A DNA stretch of 64,000 nt. Source: Cellulomonas gilvus ATCC 13127 (GTDB lineage: Bacteria; Actinomycetota; Actinomycetes; Actinomycetales; Cellulomonadaceae). The notes below the pieces were generated by a model. The model did no database searches. It was not told the origin of the DNA and worked only from the letters and a program-made list of their open reading frames with translations. The stretch is from contig NC_015671.1 of NCBI RefSeq assembly GCF_000218545.1, positions 1,116,001 through 1,180,000 on the forward strand, given 5' to 3'. Below, in pieces: positions 39,783 through 48,885 of this stretch. The position numbers were made by a program, and so were the translations under genes. Every line of letters begins with the position of its first letter. Position 1 is the stretch's first letter.

Positions 39783-42320
39783 TCACTCGACCGCGAGCGC
39801 CGCGACGGGCGGCGTGCGGACCGCGGACCGCGCCGGCAGGACCGACGCGAGCAGACCCGCCCCGAGCGCGACGACCAGGATGATCCCCAGGTCGCGCCAC
39901 GGGACCGCGAGCTCGGCGCTGCCGAGCCCGCCGAACACCACGGCCGCGCCGGCCCAGCCGTACAGCACCCCGATGACCGCGCCGAGCACGCCACCGACAC
40001 CCGAGATCAGCACGCCCTCGGTCGCGAGCGACAGCCGCAGGCGGCGGCGTGTGAGGCCGATCGCGCGCAGCGTCGCCGACTCGCGGCGCCGCTCGATCAC
40101 GGACAGCGAGAGCGTGTTCGCGACCCCGACGAGCGCGATGACCACCGCGACGCCCAGCAGCGCGACCACGATCGCCAGGAGGGTGTCGATGACCTGCTCG
40201 AACTGGAGCCGTGAGGAGACCGGGCTCTCGACGATCACCGACGCGTCGCCGAGCGCCTCGCGCACCTCGTCGACCACGGCCGCGGCATCCGCGTCGGACG
40301 CGATGCGCGCCCACACGGTCGTCGTCGGCACGTCCCCGCCGCCGAGGGCGGCGAACGTGCGCGGCGCGAGGAACGCGTCCGCGAACGTGCTCGAGGCCAG
40401 CACCGTCACGTCGAGCTGGGTGGGCGTGCCGCCCGCGACCGGCTCGCTCGTCTCGGGGTCGAGGCGGCTGACCATCGCGGTCGAGGCCGATCCGCTCTCC
40501 CCTGCCGCGACGCTCTGCGGGACGACGACGTTCGAGTCCGTGACGGCCTCGGCCACGGAGTCGTCGTGCAGGACCGCGACCACCTCGGGCGTCAGCGAGT
40601 GCGCCGTGAACCACGAGTCGCCGACCGTCACGGGTGCCGTCGGGACGTCCACCGCGCGTTCGACGCCCGGGACGTCGGCGACCGCGGCGAGCGTGCCGGC
40701 CTCGAGCGCCGTGCCGGACGCGGGCGTGACCGCGATGTCCACCTGGTACTGCTCGTCGAGCTCGGCGCTCATCGACAGACGTGCGCTCGCCGCACCCGTG
40801 CTCATGAGCGCCACGAGCGTGACGCCGATCAGCAGCGCGGTGCTGGTCGCGGCGGTGCGGCGCGGGTTGCGCACGGTGTTGGCGGCCGCGAGACGTGCCG
40901 CAGGACCGGCCGAGCCGAGCAGGCGGCCCACGAGCGCGACCGTACGCGGCACCCAGAACACCGCGCCGACGAGGATGCCGATGAACGAGACCGCTCCCGA
41001 CAGGATGCCGAGCGCGAGCCACAGCATCGTGCCGCTGCGGGTCAGCAGCGAGCCTGCGACCGCGAGCACGAGGCCCGCGGTGCCCCCCAGGCCGAGCAGG
41101 AGCGCGACGCCGAGGCGGACCTTGCCGGCGCGCGTGGCGACCGCGGGTGCGTCCATCGGGCGCAGCGCGGCGACCGGGCTGACCTGCGTCGCGGCGCGGG
41201 CCGGCACCAGGGCCGCCAGCACGGTCACGACGACGCCCACGACGAGCGGCGCGATCACGACGGCTGCGGACATCGGGACGACGCGCGGCAGCGGCATCTC
41301 GGTCTGCACGTTGCGCAGCACGGACAGCGCCCCCTGCGCGACGCCCGTGCCGAGCACGACACCCACGGCCGAGGCCGCGAGCCCGAGGATCCCCGCCTCG
41401 AGGAGCACCGAGCGGCGCAGCTGGCTGCGCACGGCACCGACGCAGCGCAGCAGCGCGAGCGTGCGGGTGCGCTGGGCCACGATCACCTGGAACGTGTTCG
41501 CGATGACGAGGCCGGCGACGACCAGGGCGATCGCCGCGAAGCCGAGGACGGCGGCGACCAGGAAGTTCTCGCCCCCGCCGAGCTCCTCGATGCGCTCCTG
41601 CGCGGCCTCGTCACGCGTCAGGACGCGGGCGCCGGGCGCGGCGTCCGCCAGGGCCGCGCGGACCGTGGACGGAGCATCCGGTGCGGTCCGGACCAGGACG
41701 CCGTTCGACCCCAGCCCGGACTCGGTGTCGCCGGACCACAGGACGACCGCGTCGAGCGTGCCCATCGCGGCCCCGCCGTAGCCGGTCCACGCACCACCCG
41801 GGTCTGACGTGATGCCCGTGACGGTGAGGGTGACCTCGTGCTGGGTGTCCGTGCCGTCGGCCTCGTCCCACGTCCAGTAGGTGGCCGTGACCGTGCCACC
41901 GATGCGCGCCTTGATGCGCTCGGCCGCGTCGGCCGGCAGTGCGATCTCGTCGACCGCGCTCGGGGCCGTGCCGTCGGCGATCGTCAGCGTGGACAGTGAC
42001 GGGCTCGAGGCGACCGGCACGGCGAGCTGCCAGGAGCGCGAGCCGCCGTTGGACAGCTCGACGCCGCCGCGCACCACGGGGTCGGCCGCGGCGACACCGG
42101 GGACCGCGCGGATCGCGTCCAGGCGGCCGCTCGCGTCACCCGTGAGCACCAGATCGGCCTTGGCGAGCGAGGCCGTGACCGAGTCGTAGCTGCTCCGGGT
42201 GATCACGTTCCCGGTGAGCAGCGTGGCCGCGACGAACCCCGTGCCGATCGCGATCGCGATCGCGGCGGCGGTCAGGCGGCCCAGGCTGCGGCGCATCTGC
42301 GCCAGCGTGAGGCGCAGCAT
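39783..42320 (-). CDS. FtsX/MacB-type ABC exporter permease
   Basis: 845 residues with the two-module FtsX layout. The first membrane helix is RLTAAAIAIAIGTGFVAATLLTG, then a large extracytoplasmic domain of about 200 residues. Three helices follow around FLVAAVLGFAAIALVVAGLVIANTF, a central pair, a second extracytoplasmic domain, and a last set ending near LAVPWRDLGIILVVALGAGLLASVLPARSAVRTPP. TRTLALLRCVGA and ESATLRAIGLTRRRLR are the FtsX cytoplasmic loop motifs. The ATG overlaps the ATPase stop. It may export or transduce signals for an envelope-acting peptide; the kinase-regulator pair upstream supports induction by stress. Confidence 0.88.
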   Translation of the reverse strand: MLRLTLAQMRRSLGRLTAAAIAIAIGTGFVAATLLTGNVITRSSYDSVTASLAKADLVLTGDASGRLDAIRAVPGVAAADPVVRGGVELSNGGSRSWQLAVPVASSPSLSTLTIADGTAPSAVDEIALPADAAERIKARIGGTVTATYWTWDEADGTDTQHEVTLTVTGITSDPGGAWTGYGGAAMGTLDAVVLWSGDTESGLGSNGVLVRTAPDAPSTVRAALADAAPGARVLTRDEAAQERIEELGGGENFLVAAVLGFAAIALVVAGLVIANTFQVIVAQRTRTLALLRCVGAVRSQLRRSVLLEAGILGLAASAVGVVLGTGVAQGALSVLRNVQTEMPLPRVVPMSAAVVIAPLVVGVVVTVLAALVPARAATQVSPVAALRPMDAPAVATRAGKVRLGVALLLGLGGTAGLVLAVAGSLLTRSGTMLWLALGILSGAVSFIGILVGAVFWVPRTVALVGRLLGSAGPAARLAAANTVRNPRRTAATSTALLIGVTLVALMSTGAASARLSMSAELDEQYQVDIAVTPASGTALEAGTLAAVADVPGVERAVDVPTAPVTVGDSWFTAHSLTPEVVAVLHDDSVAEAVTDSNVVVPQSVAAGESGSASTAMVSRLDPETSEPVAGGTPTQLDVTVLASSTFADAFLAPRTFAALGGGDVPTTTVWARIASDADAAAVVDEVREALGDASVIVESPVSSRLQFEQVIDTLLAIVVALLGVAVVIALVGVANTLSLSVIERRRESATLRAIGLTRRRLRLSLATEGVLISGVGGVLGAVIGVLYGWAGAAVVFGGLGSAELAVPWRDLGIILVVALGAGLLASVLPARSAVRTPPVAALAVE

Positions 42321-43126
42321 CAGGCGCTCACCCCGCCGGGCACGGGCGCCTCGAGCTGACGCAGCGCGTCCAGGCCGGCCAGCACGGACTCGGGCGTCGG
42401 GTCGACGATGTCGCCCGCGATGCGGCCGTCGGCCAGCAGGACCACGCGGTCCGCGTACGCGGCGGCCGTCGGGTCGTGCGTGACCATGATGACCGTGCGG
42501 CCCAGCTCGCGCACCGAGCGGCGCAGGAAGGACAGCACCTCGGCGCCCGAGCGCGAGTCCAGGTTGCCGGTCGGCTCGTCGGCGAACACGACGTCGGGCC
42601 GGGTCACCAGCGCGCGTGCGATCGCGACGCGCTGCTGCTGACCGCCCGACAGCTCGCTCGGCCGGTGCGTCAGACGCTCGCGCAGGCCGAGCGTCGTGAC
42701 CAGGAGGTCGTACCACTCGCGGTCGGGCTTGGCGCCCGCGAGCTCGAGCGGGAGCAGCACGTTCTGCTCGGCCGTGAACATCGGCAGCAGGTTGAACGAC
42801 TGGAAGACGAATCCGACGCGGTCCCGGCGCAGGTGCGTCAGGTCGTCGTCGCCGAGGCGGGTGATGTCGGTCTCGCCCAGCAGGACCGTGCCGGCGGTGG
42901 CCTGGTCGAGGCCCGCGAGCAGGTGCATGAGCGTGGACTTGCCCGAGCCCGAGGGCCCCATGATCGCGGTGAAGGCCCCCGCGGCGAAGTCGACGTCGAC
43001 GCCGTCGAGCGCCTGCACGGCGGAGGCGCCGGAGCCGTAGGTCTTGCGCAGGCCGCGCGCGGACGACGCGGTGAGCCGCGGCTGCGCGCCGTGGGCGTCG
43101 GGCTGCGGGCTGGTGGTGGTGGACAC
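42320..43126 (-). CDS. MacB/LolD-type ABC exporter ATPase
   Basis: 268 residues. Walker A GPSGSGKST, Q-loop region FVFQSFNLLPMFTAEQNVLLPLELAG typical of MacB/LolD ATPases, signature LSGGQQQRVAIARAL, Walker B VVFADEPTGNLDS and the switch His in MVTHDP. The GTG start has GAGGAG upstream. It partners the 845-residue permease encoded next. Confidence 0.92.
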   Translation of the reverse strand: MSTTTSPQPDAHGAQPRLTASSARGLRKTYGSGASAVQALDGVDVDFAAGAFTAIMGPSGSGKSTLMHLLAGLDQATAGTVLLGETDITRLGDDDLTHLRRDRVGFVFQSFNLLPMFTAEQNVLLPLELAGAKPDREWYDLLVTTLGLRERLTHRPSELSGGQQQRVAIARALVTRPDVVFADEPTGNLDSRSGAEVLSFLRRSVRELGRTVIMVTHDPTAAAYADRVVLLADGRIAGDIVDPTPESVLAGLDALRQLEAPVPGGVSA

Positions 43127-43162
43127 GGTGCTCCTCGGTTCGCACGACTGGTGGTGAGCACC

Positions 43163-43242
43163 ACGCTAGGCAGCGGGCCGCGGGCGCCTCGTCGGCCTCC
43201 GGTCGCCTCTTGCCCCGGCCGGGTCATCCCGTGGCATGACCC
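43163..43242 (-). promoter_or_regulatory. Probable activated promoter of the MacB-like exporter
   Basis: The palindrome GGGTCAT-n8-ATGACCC (43221-43227 and 43236-43242) lies in the 174-base gap between the response-regulator gene and the exporter. A -10 box TAGCGT is read on the minus strand at 43168-43163, with no good -35. The palindrome centre is about 75 bases before the expected start, suited to an activator such as the adjacent NarL-type regulator. Confidence 0.5.
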
Positions 43243-43300
43243 GCGGGGGGAGCCGCGGCGGGGGTGCCGGGACGGTCGCGTGCGACGAGGGGCGGAGGCG

Positions 43301-44032
43301 TCAGGCGCCCGGGCGCACCAGGCCGGCCTCGTAGGCCGTCACCACCGCCTGCACGCGGTCACGCGCGCCCAGCTTCGCCAGGATGCGCCCGACGTGCGTC
43401 TTGACGGTGGCCTCCGCGACGAACAGGTCCTGCCCGATCTCGGTGTTCGACCGCCCACGGGCCATGAGCAGCAGCACCTCGCGCTCGCGCTCCGTGAGGT
43501 CCGCGACCGCGAGCCGGGCCGGGTTCGCGCCGTCGTCCTCCTGCTGCTCGGGCAACGCCGTGACCAGGTGCTCGAGCAGTCGCCGCGTCGACGAGGGCGC
43601 GATCACCGCGTCGCCGCGGTGCACCGTGCGGATCGCCGCGAGCATCTCCTCGGGCGGGGCGTCCTTGAGCAGGAAGCCGCTCGCGCCCGCGCGGATGGCC
43701 GCGAGCACGTACTCGTCGAGGTCGAACGTGGTCAGCACGATCACGCGCGGCGCGGGTGCGTCGTCGGTGCCGCGCGCGACGATCCGCGCGGTGGCCTCGA
43801 GCCCGTCCATCTGCGGCATGCGCACGTCCATCAGGACCACGTCGACCCGGCCGAGCGCCGTGCGGCTCGCGGGGTCCAGCGCGTGCACGGCCTGTGCGCC
43901 GTCGCCCGCCTCGAGGACCACGTGCAGGTCGGGCTGCGAGTCGATCACCATCCGGAAGCCCGCGCGCACCAGCTGCTGGTCGTCGACGAGCGCCACCTGG
44001 ATCACGGACGGGTTCGTCGTGGGGTCGCTCAT
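43301..44032 (-). CDS. NarL-family response regulator
   Basis: 243 residues. The receiver domain has the acidic pair VALVDDQQ, the phospho-acceptor Asp69 in VVLMDVRMPQMDG and Lys in GFLLKDAPP. The LuxR-type helix-turn-helix at the C-terminus reads LTEREREVLLLMARGRSNTEIGQDLFVAEATVKTHVGRIL. The ATG overlaps the kinase stop by four bases. The exporter downstream is its probable target, as is usual for such gene pairs. Confidence 0.92.
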   Translation of the reverse strand: MSDPTTNPSVIQVALVDDQQLVRAGFRMVIDSQPDLHVVLEAGDGAQAVHALDPASRTALGRVDVVLMDVRMPQMDGLEATARIVARGTDDAPAPRVIVLTTFDLDEYVLAAIRAGASGFLLKDAPPEEMLAAIRTVHRGDAVIAPSSTRRLLEHLVTALPEQQEDDGANPARLAVADLTEREREVLLLMARGRSNTEIGQDLFVAEATVKTHVGRILAKLGARDRVQAVVTAYEAGLVRPGA

Positions 44033-45342
44033 CGCTGGTGCTCCTGGCTCGTGTCGGACGCGGGCTCGTGGTCCGTGGTGGTCGGGGTGCTCGGCACGGT
44101 ACCGGCACGCTCGGGCTCGTCCTGGACCACGGGGCTGCCGGGCGGGATGGGCAGCTCGGCGCGCACGCGGAACCCGCCACCGGGCCGGGGGCCGGCGCTC
44201 ACGGATCCCCCGAACATCGCGGCGCGCTCCTGCATGCCGCGCAGGCCCTGCCCCAGGCCGTCGGAGTCGGCGGACGCCCCGCGCCCGTCGTCGGACACGT
44301 CCAGGTGCACCGCATCGGGCAGCCACTGCACCACGACCGTCACGCGCGGACCGGGTCCGGCGTGCTTGAGGACGTTGGTCAGCGACTCCTGCGTCACGCG
44401 GTACAACGCGAGCCCCACGCCCGGCGGCAGCATCCGTGGCGTGCCCATGCGGACCAGCGAGACGTGCGCACCGCTCGCGCGGACCTGCTCGACGAGCGCG
44501 CCCAGGTCGGACTCGCCGGGCTGCGGCGTGGTGGCCGCGGGCAGCACGCCTGGTCCGTCCGCCGCGGTGCGCAGCCGCCCGTCCGGCTCGGTGCGCAGCA
44601 CGCCCAGCAGTCGGCGCATGTCCGTCAGCGCCGCGCGGCCGGTCTCGGCGATGGTCGCGAGCGCGCGCGTCGCCGCGTCGGGGTCGGACTGCGCGGCGTA
44701 CCGTCCGCCGTCGGCCTGCGCGATGACCACCGACAGCGAGTGCGCGACGATGTCGTGCATCTCGCGTGCGATGCGGGCGCGCTCGGCCGCGGTCGCGATC
44801 ACGCCCTGCTGGTCGCGTTCCTTCTCGAGGCGTTCGGCGCGGTCCATGAGCGCCTCGATGCGCTCGCGTCGCGACCGGCGGACCAGGCCGAACGCCCACG
44901 CGGCGAGCGCGGCGGTGATGACGAACACGCCTGCGAACACCGCAGCGGGCGGGTCGGAGTCGTACAGCTTCGCGGTCAGGACGAGCCCGCCGAGCACCGC
45001 GCTGCCCATCGCGACGCGGTGCCCCCACACCACGCCGTGCACCGTGACCGAGTACAGCGCGAGGAGCACCGTGACATCGGCCACCAGGACCGGGAACGAC
45101 GTGAGCAGCAGGTGCCCGAGCGCGACCGTGTAGATCGTCGCGGCGCTCGCCACCGGGCGCGTGCGGCGCCACGCGAGCGGCGCGATCAGGAGGACCGACC
45201 ACACCGTGGGGGAGTCGCCCGTGACACCCAGCGGGATGATCGTGAGCGGGATCAGCACCAGGGCGAGCACGGCCGCGCCGATCGCGTCGACGACGGTCCG
45301 GTGCCGCTCTTCCCAGCGCAGCATCCGCTCCCAGGTGCTCAT
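44029..45342 (-). CDS. Sensor histidine kinase, HisKA_3 type
   Basis: 437 residues. Four to five N-terminal membrane segments (about 18-155) with little extracytoplasmic sequence suggest sensing within the membrane. The phospho-acceptor is His196 in AREMHDIVAHSLSVVIAQADGG. The ATPase has VTQESLTNVLKHA (N box), DDGRG and GLRGMQERAAMFGG. The kinase would phosphorylate the NarL-type partner. The ATG lies six bases after TAGGCT (minus strand 45354-45349), a leaderless layout. It is divergent from an OmpR-type regulator by 141 bases. Confidence 0.9.
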   Translation of the reverse strand: MSTWERMLRWEERHRTVVDAIGAAVLALVLIPLTIIPLGVTGDSPTVWSVLLIAPLAWRRTRPVASAATIYTVALGHLLLTSFPVLVADVTVLLALYSVTVHGVVWGHRVAMGSAVLGGLVLTAKLYDSDPPAAVFAGVFVITAALAAWAFGLVRRSRRERIEALMDRAERLEKERDQQGVIATAAERARIAREMHDIVAHSLSVVIAQADGGRYAAQSDPDAATRALATIAETGRAALTDMRRLLGVLRTEPDGRLRTAADGPGVLPAATTPQPGESDLGALVEQVRASGAHVSLVRMGTPRMLPPGVGLALYRVTQESLTNVLKHAGPGPRVTVVVQWLPDAVHLDVSDDGRGASADSDGLGQGLRGMQERAAMFGGSVSAGPRPGGGFRVRAELPIPPGSPVVQDEPERAGTVPSTPTTTDHEPASDTSQEHQR

Positions 45343-45454
45343 CCTGCGAGCCTAGGTGGCGGGTGCCGCGCGGCCGTCCGACCGGGGCGTGACCCGCAGG
45401 GGCGTCGCGTCCACCCACGGTCGGCATCCGGACACGGCGCGACACGTGGCCGCG

Positions 45455-45477
45455 GTGACCAGGGCGTGACCTAGCAT
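45455..45477 (+). promoter_or_regulatory. Direct repeats and -10 box ahead of an OmpR-type regulator gene
   Basis: GTGACC occurs at 45455-45460 and 45466-45471, 11 bases apart, the spacing at which OmpR/PhoB dimers bind direct repeats. They occupy the -35 area just before the -10 box TAGCAT (45472-45477), six bases from the ATG. A single further GTGACC lies at 45389. Confidence 0.45.
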
Positions 45478-45483
45478 GGGCGA

Positions 45484-46188
45484 ATGACCCAGGTGCTGCT
45501 GGCGGAGGACGATCCCGCGATTGCCGAGCCTTTGGCCCGGGCGCTCGGACGTGAAGGCTATGACGTGCGCGTGCAAGGCACGGGTCAAGGGGCCATCGAC
45601 GGGGCGTCCTGGGCGGATCTCGTGGTGCTGGACCTGGGCCTGCCGGACATGGACGGCCTCGACGTCGCACGCGCCATCCGGAACCAGGGCCTGACCACGC
45701 CCGTCCTGGTGCTCACCGCACGCGCCGACGAGGTGGACCTGGTCGTCGGGCTCGACGCGGGCGCCGACGACTACGTGACCAAGCCGTTCCGCCTCGCCGA
45801 GCTCCTGGCGCGCGTGCGGGCGCTGCTGCGCCGCGCGGCGGCCGACCCGATCGACGAGGACGAGCTCCACGCGCAGAACGTCCGCGTGGACGTCGCCGCG
45901 CACCGCGCGTTCCAGGGTGAGCGCGAGCTGCACCTGACCGCCAAGGAGTTCGACCTGCTGCGCGTGCTCGTGGGAGCCGCGGGCACGGTCGTCGCGCGCG
46001 AGACGCTCATGCGCGAGGTGTGGGACTCGGACCCGACAGGCTCGACCAAGACGCTCGACATGCACGTGTCCTGGCTGCGTCGCAAGCTCGGCGACGACGC
46101 GAACTCGCCCCGCTACATCTCGACCGTGCGCGGCATGGGCTTCCGGTTCGAGACGGGCGCCGCACGTCCCGTCGGCGAGCCCGTCTGA
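45484..46188 (+). CDS. OmpR/PhoB-family response regulator
   Basis: 234 residues. The receiver has AEDD (Asp9, Asp10), phospho-acceptor Asp50 in VVLDLGLPDMDG and Lys in DDYVTKPF. The winged helix has LTAKEFDLLRVLVGAAGTVVARETLMREVW and the recognition-helix region SWLRRKLGDD with YISTVRGMGFRF. The kinase gene follows after 12 bases. A leaderless start is predicted; direct repeats ahead suggest autoregulation. The regulon is unknown. Confidence 0.92.
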   Translation: MTQVLLAEDDPAIAEPLARALGREGYDVRVQGTGQGAIDGASWADLVVLDLGLPDMDGLDVARAIRNQGLTTPVLVLTARADEVDLVVGLDAGADDYVTKPFRLAELLARVRALLRRAAADPIDEDELHAQNVRVDVAAHRAFQGERELHLTAKEFDLLRVLVGAAGTVVARETLMREVWDSDPTGSTKTLDMHVSWLRRKLGDDANSPRYISTVRGMGFRFETGAARPVGEPV

Positions 46189-46200
46189 GGTCGCCGGCAC

Positions 46201-47526
46201 GTGCGTCGTCGCGTCCTGCAGGCGACGATCGCGGCGGTCACCGTCGCGGTCGTCCTGCTCGGCTTCCCGCTCGCGTTCCTGGGCGCGCAGCTGGTCCGGG
46301 AGAACGAGGTGCAGCGCCTCGAGACGCGCGCGGCCACCGCGGCGCGCGCCGCGGACTTCCGTGTCGAGCAGGGGCTCGAGCTCAACGACCGGATGTTCGA
46401 GCCGTACGCGGACGCGGACGACGACGAGCTGGCCGCGTCCGTCGTCGTGCTGATGCCCGACGGGACGGTCTACCAGGCGGGTGACCGCGTCCAGGGGCGC
46501 AGCCTGTCCGTGCAGGAGCTGTCCGACACGGGCGCCACGGTGGTGCTGTACGTGTCCTGGTGGGACGTGTTCTGGCTGAGCGCGCGGATCATCGCGCTCG
46601 TCGTCGTCGCGGCCGTCGTCGCGTTCGCGGCGGGCATCGCGATGGCCATCTGGCAGGCGAACCGGCTCGCGGCGCCGCTCGTGTACCTGGCCGCATCCGC
46701 CGAGCAGCTCGGGTCGGGACAGGTGCGTCCGCAGCTCGAGCCGTCGGGCGTCGAGGAGATCGACCTGGTGGCCGCGGAGCTCGCGCGCAGCGCGGACCGC
46801 ATGGCCGGCCGGCTCGCGGCCGAGCGCAAGTTCGCGTCCGACGCGTCGCACCAGCTGCGGACGCCGTTGACGGCGCTGTCGATGCGGCTCGAGGAGATCA
46901 TGCTCGCCTCGGCGGACGAGCCCGTCCGGGAGGAGGCGCGGATCAGCCTCGAGCAGGTCGAGCGGCTCGTGCGCGTGGTGGACGACCTGCTGCTCGCGTC
47001 GCGCCGCGCGCAGGGCGGCACGACCGAGGCCGTGCAGCTCCTCGAGGTGGTGCACCAGCAGGAGGAGGAGTGGGCCCCGACGTTCCAGGCCGTGGGGCGC
47101 CGCCTGGTGGTCGAGGTCGACCGCAGCACGCAGGTGCTCGCGACGCCCGGTGCGCTCGCGCAGGTGCTCGCGACCCTGATCGAGAACTCGCTGCGGCACG
47201 GCGGCGGGACCACCACGGTCCGGTCGCGTGCGGGCGGCACGCCGGGCTCGGTGGTCGTCGAGGTCGCCGACGAGGGTGACGGTGTGCCCGACGAGCTCGC
47301 GGGCCGGATCTTCGAGCGTGACGTGACCTCGGGCAAGGGCACCGGTCTGGGGCTCGCGCTGGCCCGCGACCTGGCCTCGGCCGACGGCGGCCGGCTCGAG
47401 CTCGCGCAGCGCCGACCCGCGGTGTTCGCGGTGTTCCTGTCCGGCGTGCCCGCCTCGCTGCGGCCCGACGTGGTGCTCCCGCTCGGGGCCGTCGTCTCGG
47501 CGCGGCCGGACCGCCGACGCCGCTGA
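46201..47526 (+). CDS. Sensor histidine kinase, HisKA type
   Basis: 441 residues. Membrane segments at about 8-30 and 128-152 flank an extracytoplasmic sensor of about 95 residues. A HAMP linker follows, then His217 in FASDASHQLRTPLTALSMRLEE. The ATPase domain has LATLIENSLRHGGG, ADEGDGVP and GKGTGLGLALARDLA. It pairs with the OmpR-type regulator just upstream. The GTG at 46201 follows a weak GAGG. Confidence 0.9.
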   Translation: MRRRVLQATIAAVTVAVVLLGFPLAFLGAQLVRENEVQRLETRAATAARAADFRVEQGLELNDRMFEPYADADDDELAASVVVLMPDGTVYQAGDRVQGRSLSVQELSDTGATVVLYVSWWDVFWLSARIIALVVVAAVVAFAAGIAMAIWQANRLAAPLVYLAASAEQLGSGQVRPQLEPSGVEEIDLVAAELARSADRMAGRLAAERKFASDASHQLRTPLTALSMRLEEIMLASADEPVREEARISLEQVERLVRVVDDLLLASRRAQGGTTEAVQLLEVVHQQEEEWAPTFQAVGRRLVVEVDRSTQVLATPGALAQVLATLIENSLRHGGGTTTVRSRAGGTPGSVVVEVADEGDGVPDELAGRIFERDVTSGKGTGLGLALARDLASADGGRLELAQRRPAVFAVFLSGVPASLRPDVVLPLGAVVSARPDRRRR

Positions 47527-47527
47527 C

Positions 47528-47577
47528 GCCGGCCCGCGCGACGAGCTGCCGACGCGCGGGCCCACGCGCGGGCCGGC
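47528..47577 (+). terminator. Hairpin with two alternative pairings after the kinase gene
   Basis: GCCGGCCCGCGCG (47528-47540) can pair with CGCGCGGGCC at 47553-47562 (10 pairs) or with CGCGCGGGCCGGC at 47565-47577 (13 pairs). The two are mutually exclusive. It starts two bases after the stop codon. Confidence 0.55.
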
Positions 47578-47681
47578 ACGGCCGGGCGCGCACCGACCGG
47601 TACGGTAGGCAGTCTCCGACGCACCCCACACCGCCGTGCGCGCGCCACCGGGCCCGCACGCCGAGCCCCGGAAGGACGGGC

Positions 47682-48875
47682 GTGTACCGCCTCGCACCCG
47701 CGACCCAGCACTACGCGTGGGGTTCCACGACCGCGATCCCCGAGCTCCTGCGGGTCGAGCCCGACGGCAGGCCCGTCTCCGAGGCGTGGTTCGGCGCGCA
47801 CCCGAGCGCCCCGGCGCGGCTGGCCGACGCGGATCACTGCACGCTCGACGCGCTCGTCGCGGACGACCCCACGGGGGTGCTCGGCGAGGACGTCGTCGCG
47901 CGGTTCGGCACGCAGCTGCCGTACCTCCTCAAGCTGATCGCGGCGTCCGCCCCGCTGTCGCTGCAGGTGCACCCGAGCCGTGCGCGGGCGCGGGCCGGCT
48001 TCGCGCGCGAGGACCGGGACGGCGTCCCGCTGGACGCGCCCGAGCGCAGCTACCGCGACGACAACCACAAGCCCGAGCTGGTCTACGCGCTGTCGCGGTT
48101 CGAGGCCATGGTCGGGTTCCGCGCGCCGCGCCGGGCGGCCGAGCTGCTGGTCGGGCTGGAGTCCACGCTCGCCGAGCAGCTGCACCAGCACCTGGTGGCC
48201 GACCCGACGCCCGAGGGCGTGCGTGCGGCTTTCGCGTGGCTCCTGGCGCCCCGCACCCGACCGCACGCGGACGACGTCGCGGCGCTCGCGCAGGCGTGCC
48301 AGCGTCGGCTCGACGCGGGATCGCCCTCGCCCCGCACCGACCGGACCGTGATCCGGCTGCACCGCGCCTACCCGGGCGACCCGGGCGCGGTCACGTCCGT
48401 GCTGCTCAACCCGGTCACGCTGCAGCCGGGGGAGGCGCTGTTCGTCCCCGCGGGCGCCGTGCACGCCTATCTCGAGGGCGTCGCGGTGGAGCTCATGGCG
48501 AACTCCGACAACGTGCTGCGCGCCGGTCTGACGGTCAAGCACGTGGACCTGCCCGAGCTGCTGGAGAACCTCGACTCGGTGGCCGCGCCGCCCATCCGGA
48601 TCGCGCCCGAGCGCGTGTTCACCTCGACCGAGATCTTCTACGCGCCGGTCGACGACTTCGAGCTCTCGGTCACGCACCTGGACTCCGACGACGAGGCGCG
48701 CCTGCCGGGCCGCGGCCCGCGCGTGGTCCTGTGCCTCGACGGGTCGGTGCGCGTGCGGGGCGAGCGCGACGGTGCGCTCGACCTGCAGCCCGGCCAGTCG
48801 GCGTTCGTGCCCGCGGCTGACGGTGCGCTGATCGCGAGCGGACGTGGGACGTTGATCCAGGCCGACGTGCCCTGA
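47682..48875 (+). CDS. manA: Mannose-6-phosphate isomerase, class I
   Basis: 397 residues. It opens YRLAPATQHYAWGS, and the zinc ligands are seen in SLQVHPS (Gln and His), DDNHKPEL (Glu) and VHAYLEG (His). AELMANSDNVLRAGLTVKHVD-type sequence (VELMANSDNVLRAGLT) completes the signature. It interconverts mannose-6-phosphate and fructose-6-phosphate, feeding GDP-mannose and glycan synthesis. GGAAGGA precedes the GTG start. A TACGGT box at 47601-47606 may be its promoter. Confidence 0.93.
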   Translation: MYRLAPATQHYAWGSTTAIPELLRVEPDGRPVSEAWFGAHPSAPARLADADHCTLDALVADDPTGVLGEDVVARFGTQLPYLLKLIAASAPLSLQVHPSRARARAGFAREDRDGVPLDAPERSYRDDNHKPELVYALSRFEAMVGFRAPRRAAELLVGLESTLAEQLHQHLVADPTPEGVRAAFAWLLAPRTRPHADDVAALAQACQRRLDAGSPSPRTDRTVIRLHRAYPGDPGAVTSVLLNPVTLQPGEALFVPAGAVHAYLEGVAVELMANSDNVLRAGLTVKHVDLPELLENLDSVAAPPIRIAPERVFTSTEIFYAPVDDFELSVTHLDSDDEARLPGRGPRVVLCLDGSVRVRGERDGALDLQPGQSAFVPAADGALIASGRGTLIQADVP

Positions 48876-48885
48876 CGCGCTCGGG

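Noticed and set aside
42476-45133. Long plus-strand open frame (about 885 codons) opposite the ABC ATPase and two-component genes
   Set aside because: Antisense to genes with intact Walker, receiver and kinase motifs; no domain in the shadow.
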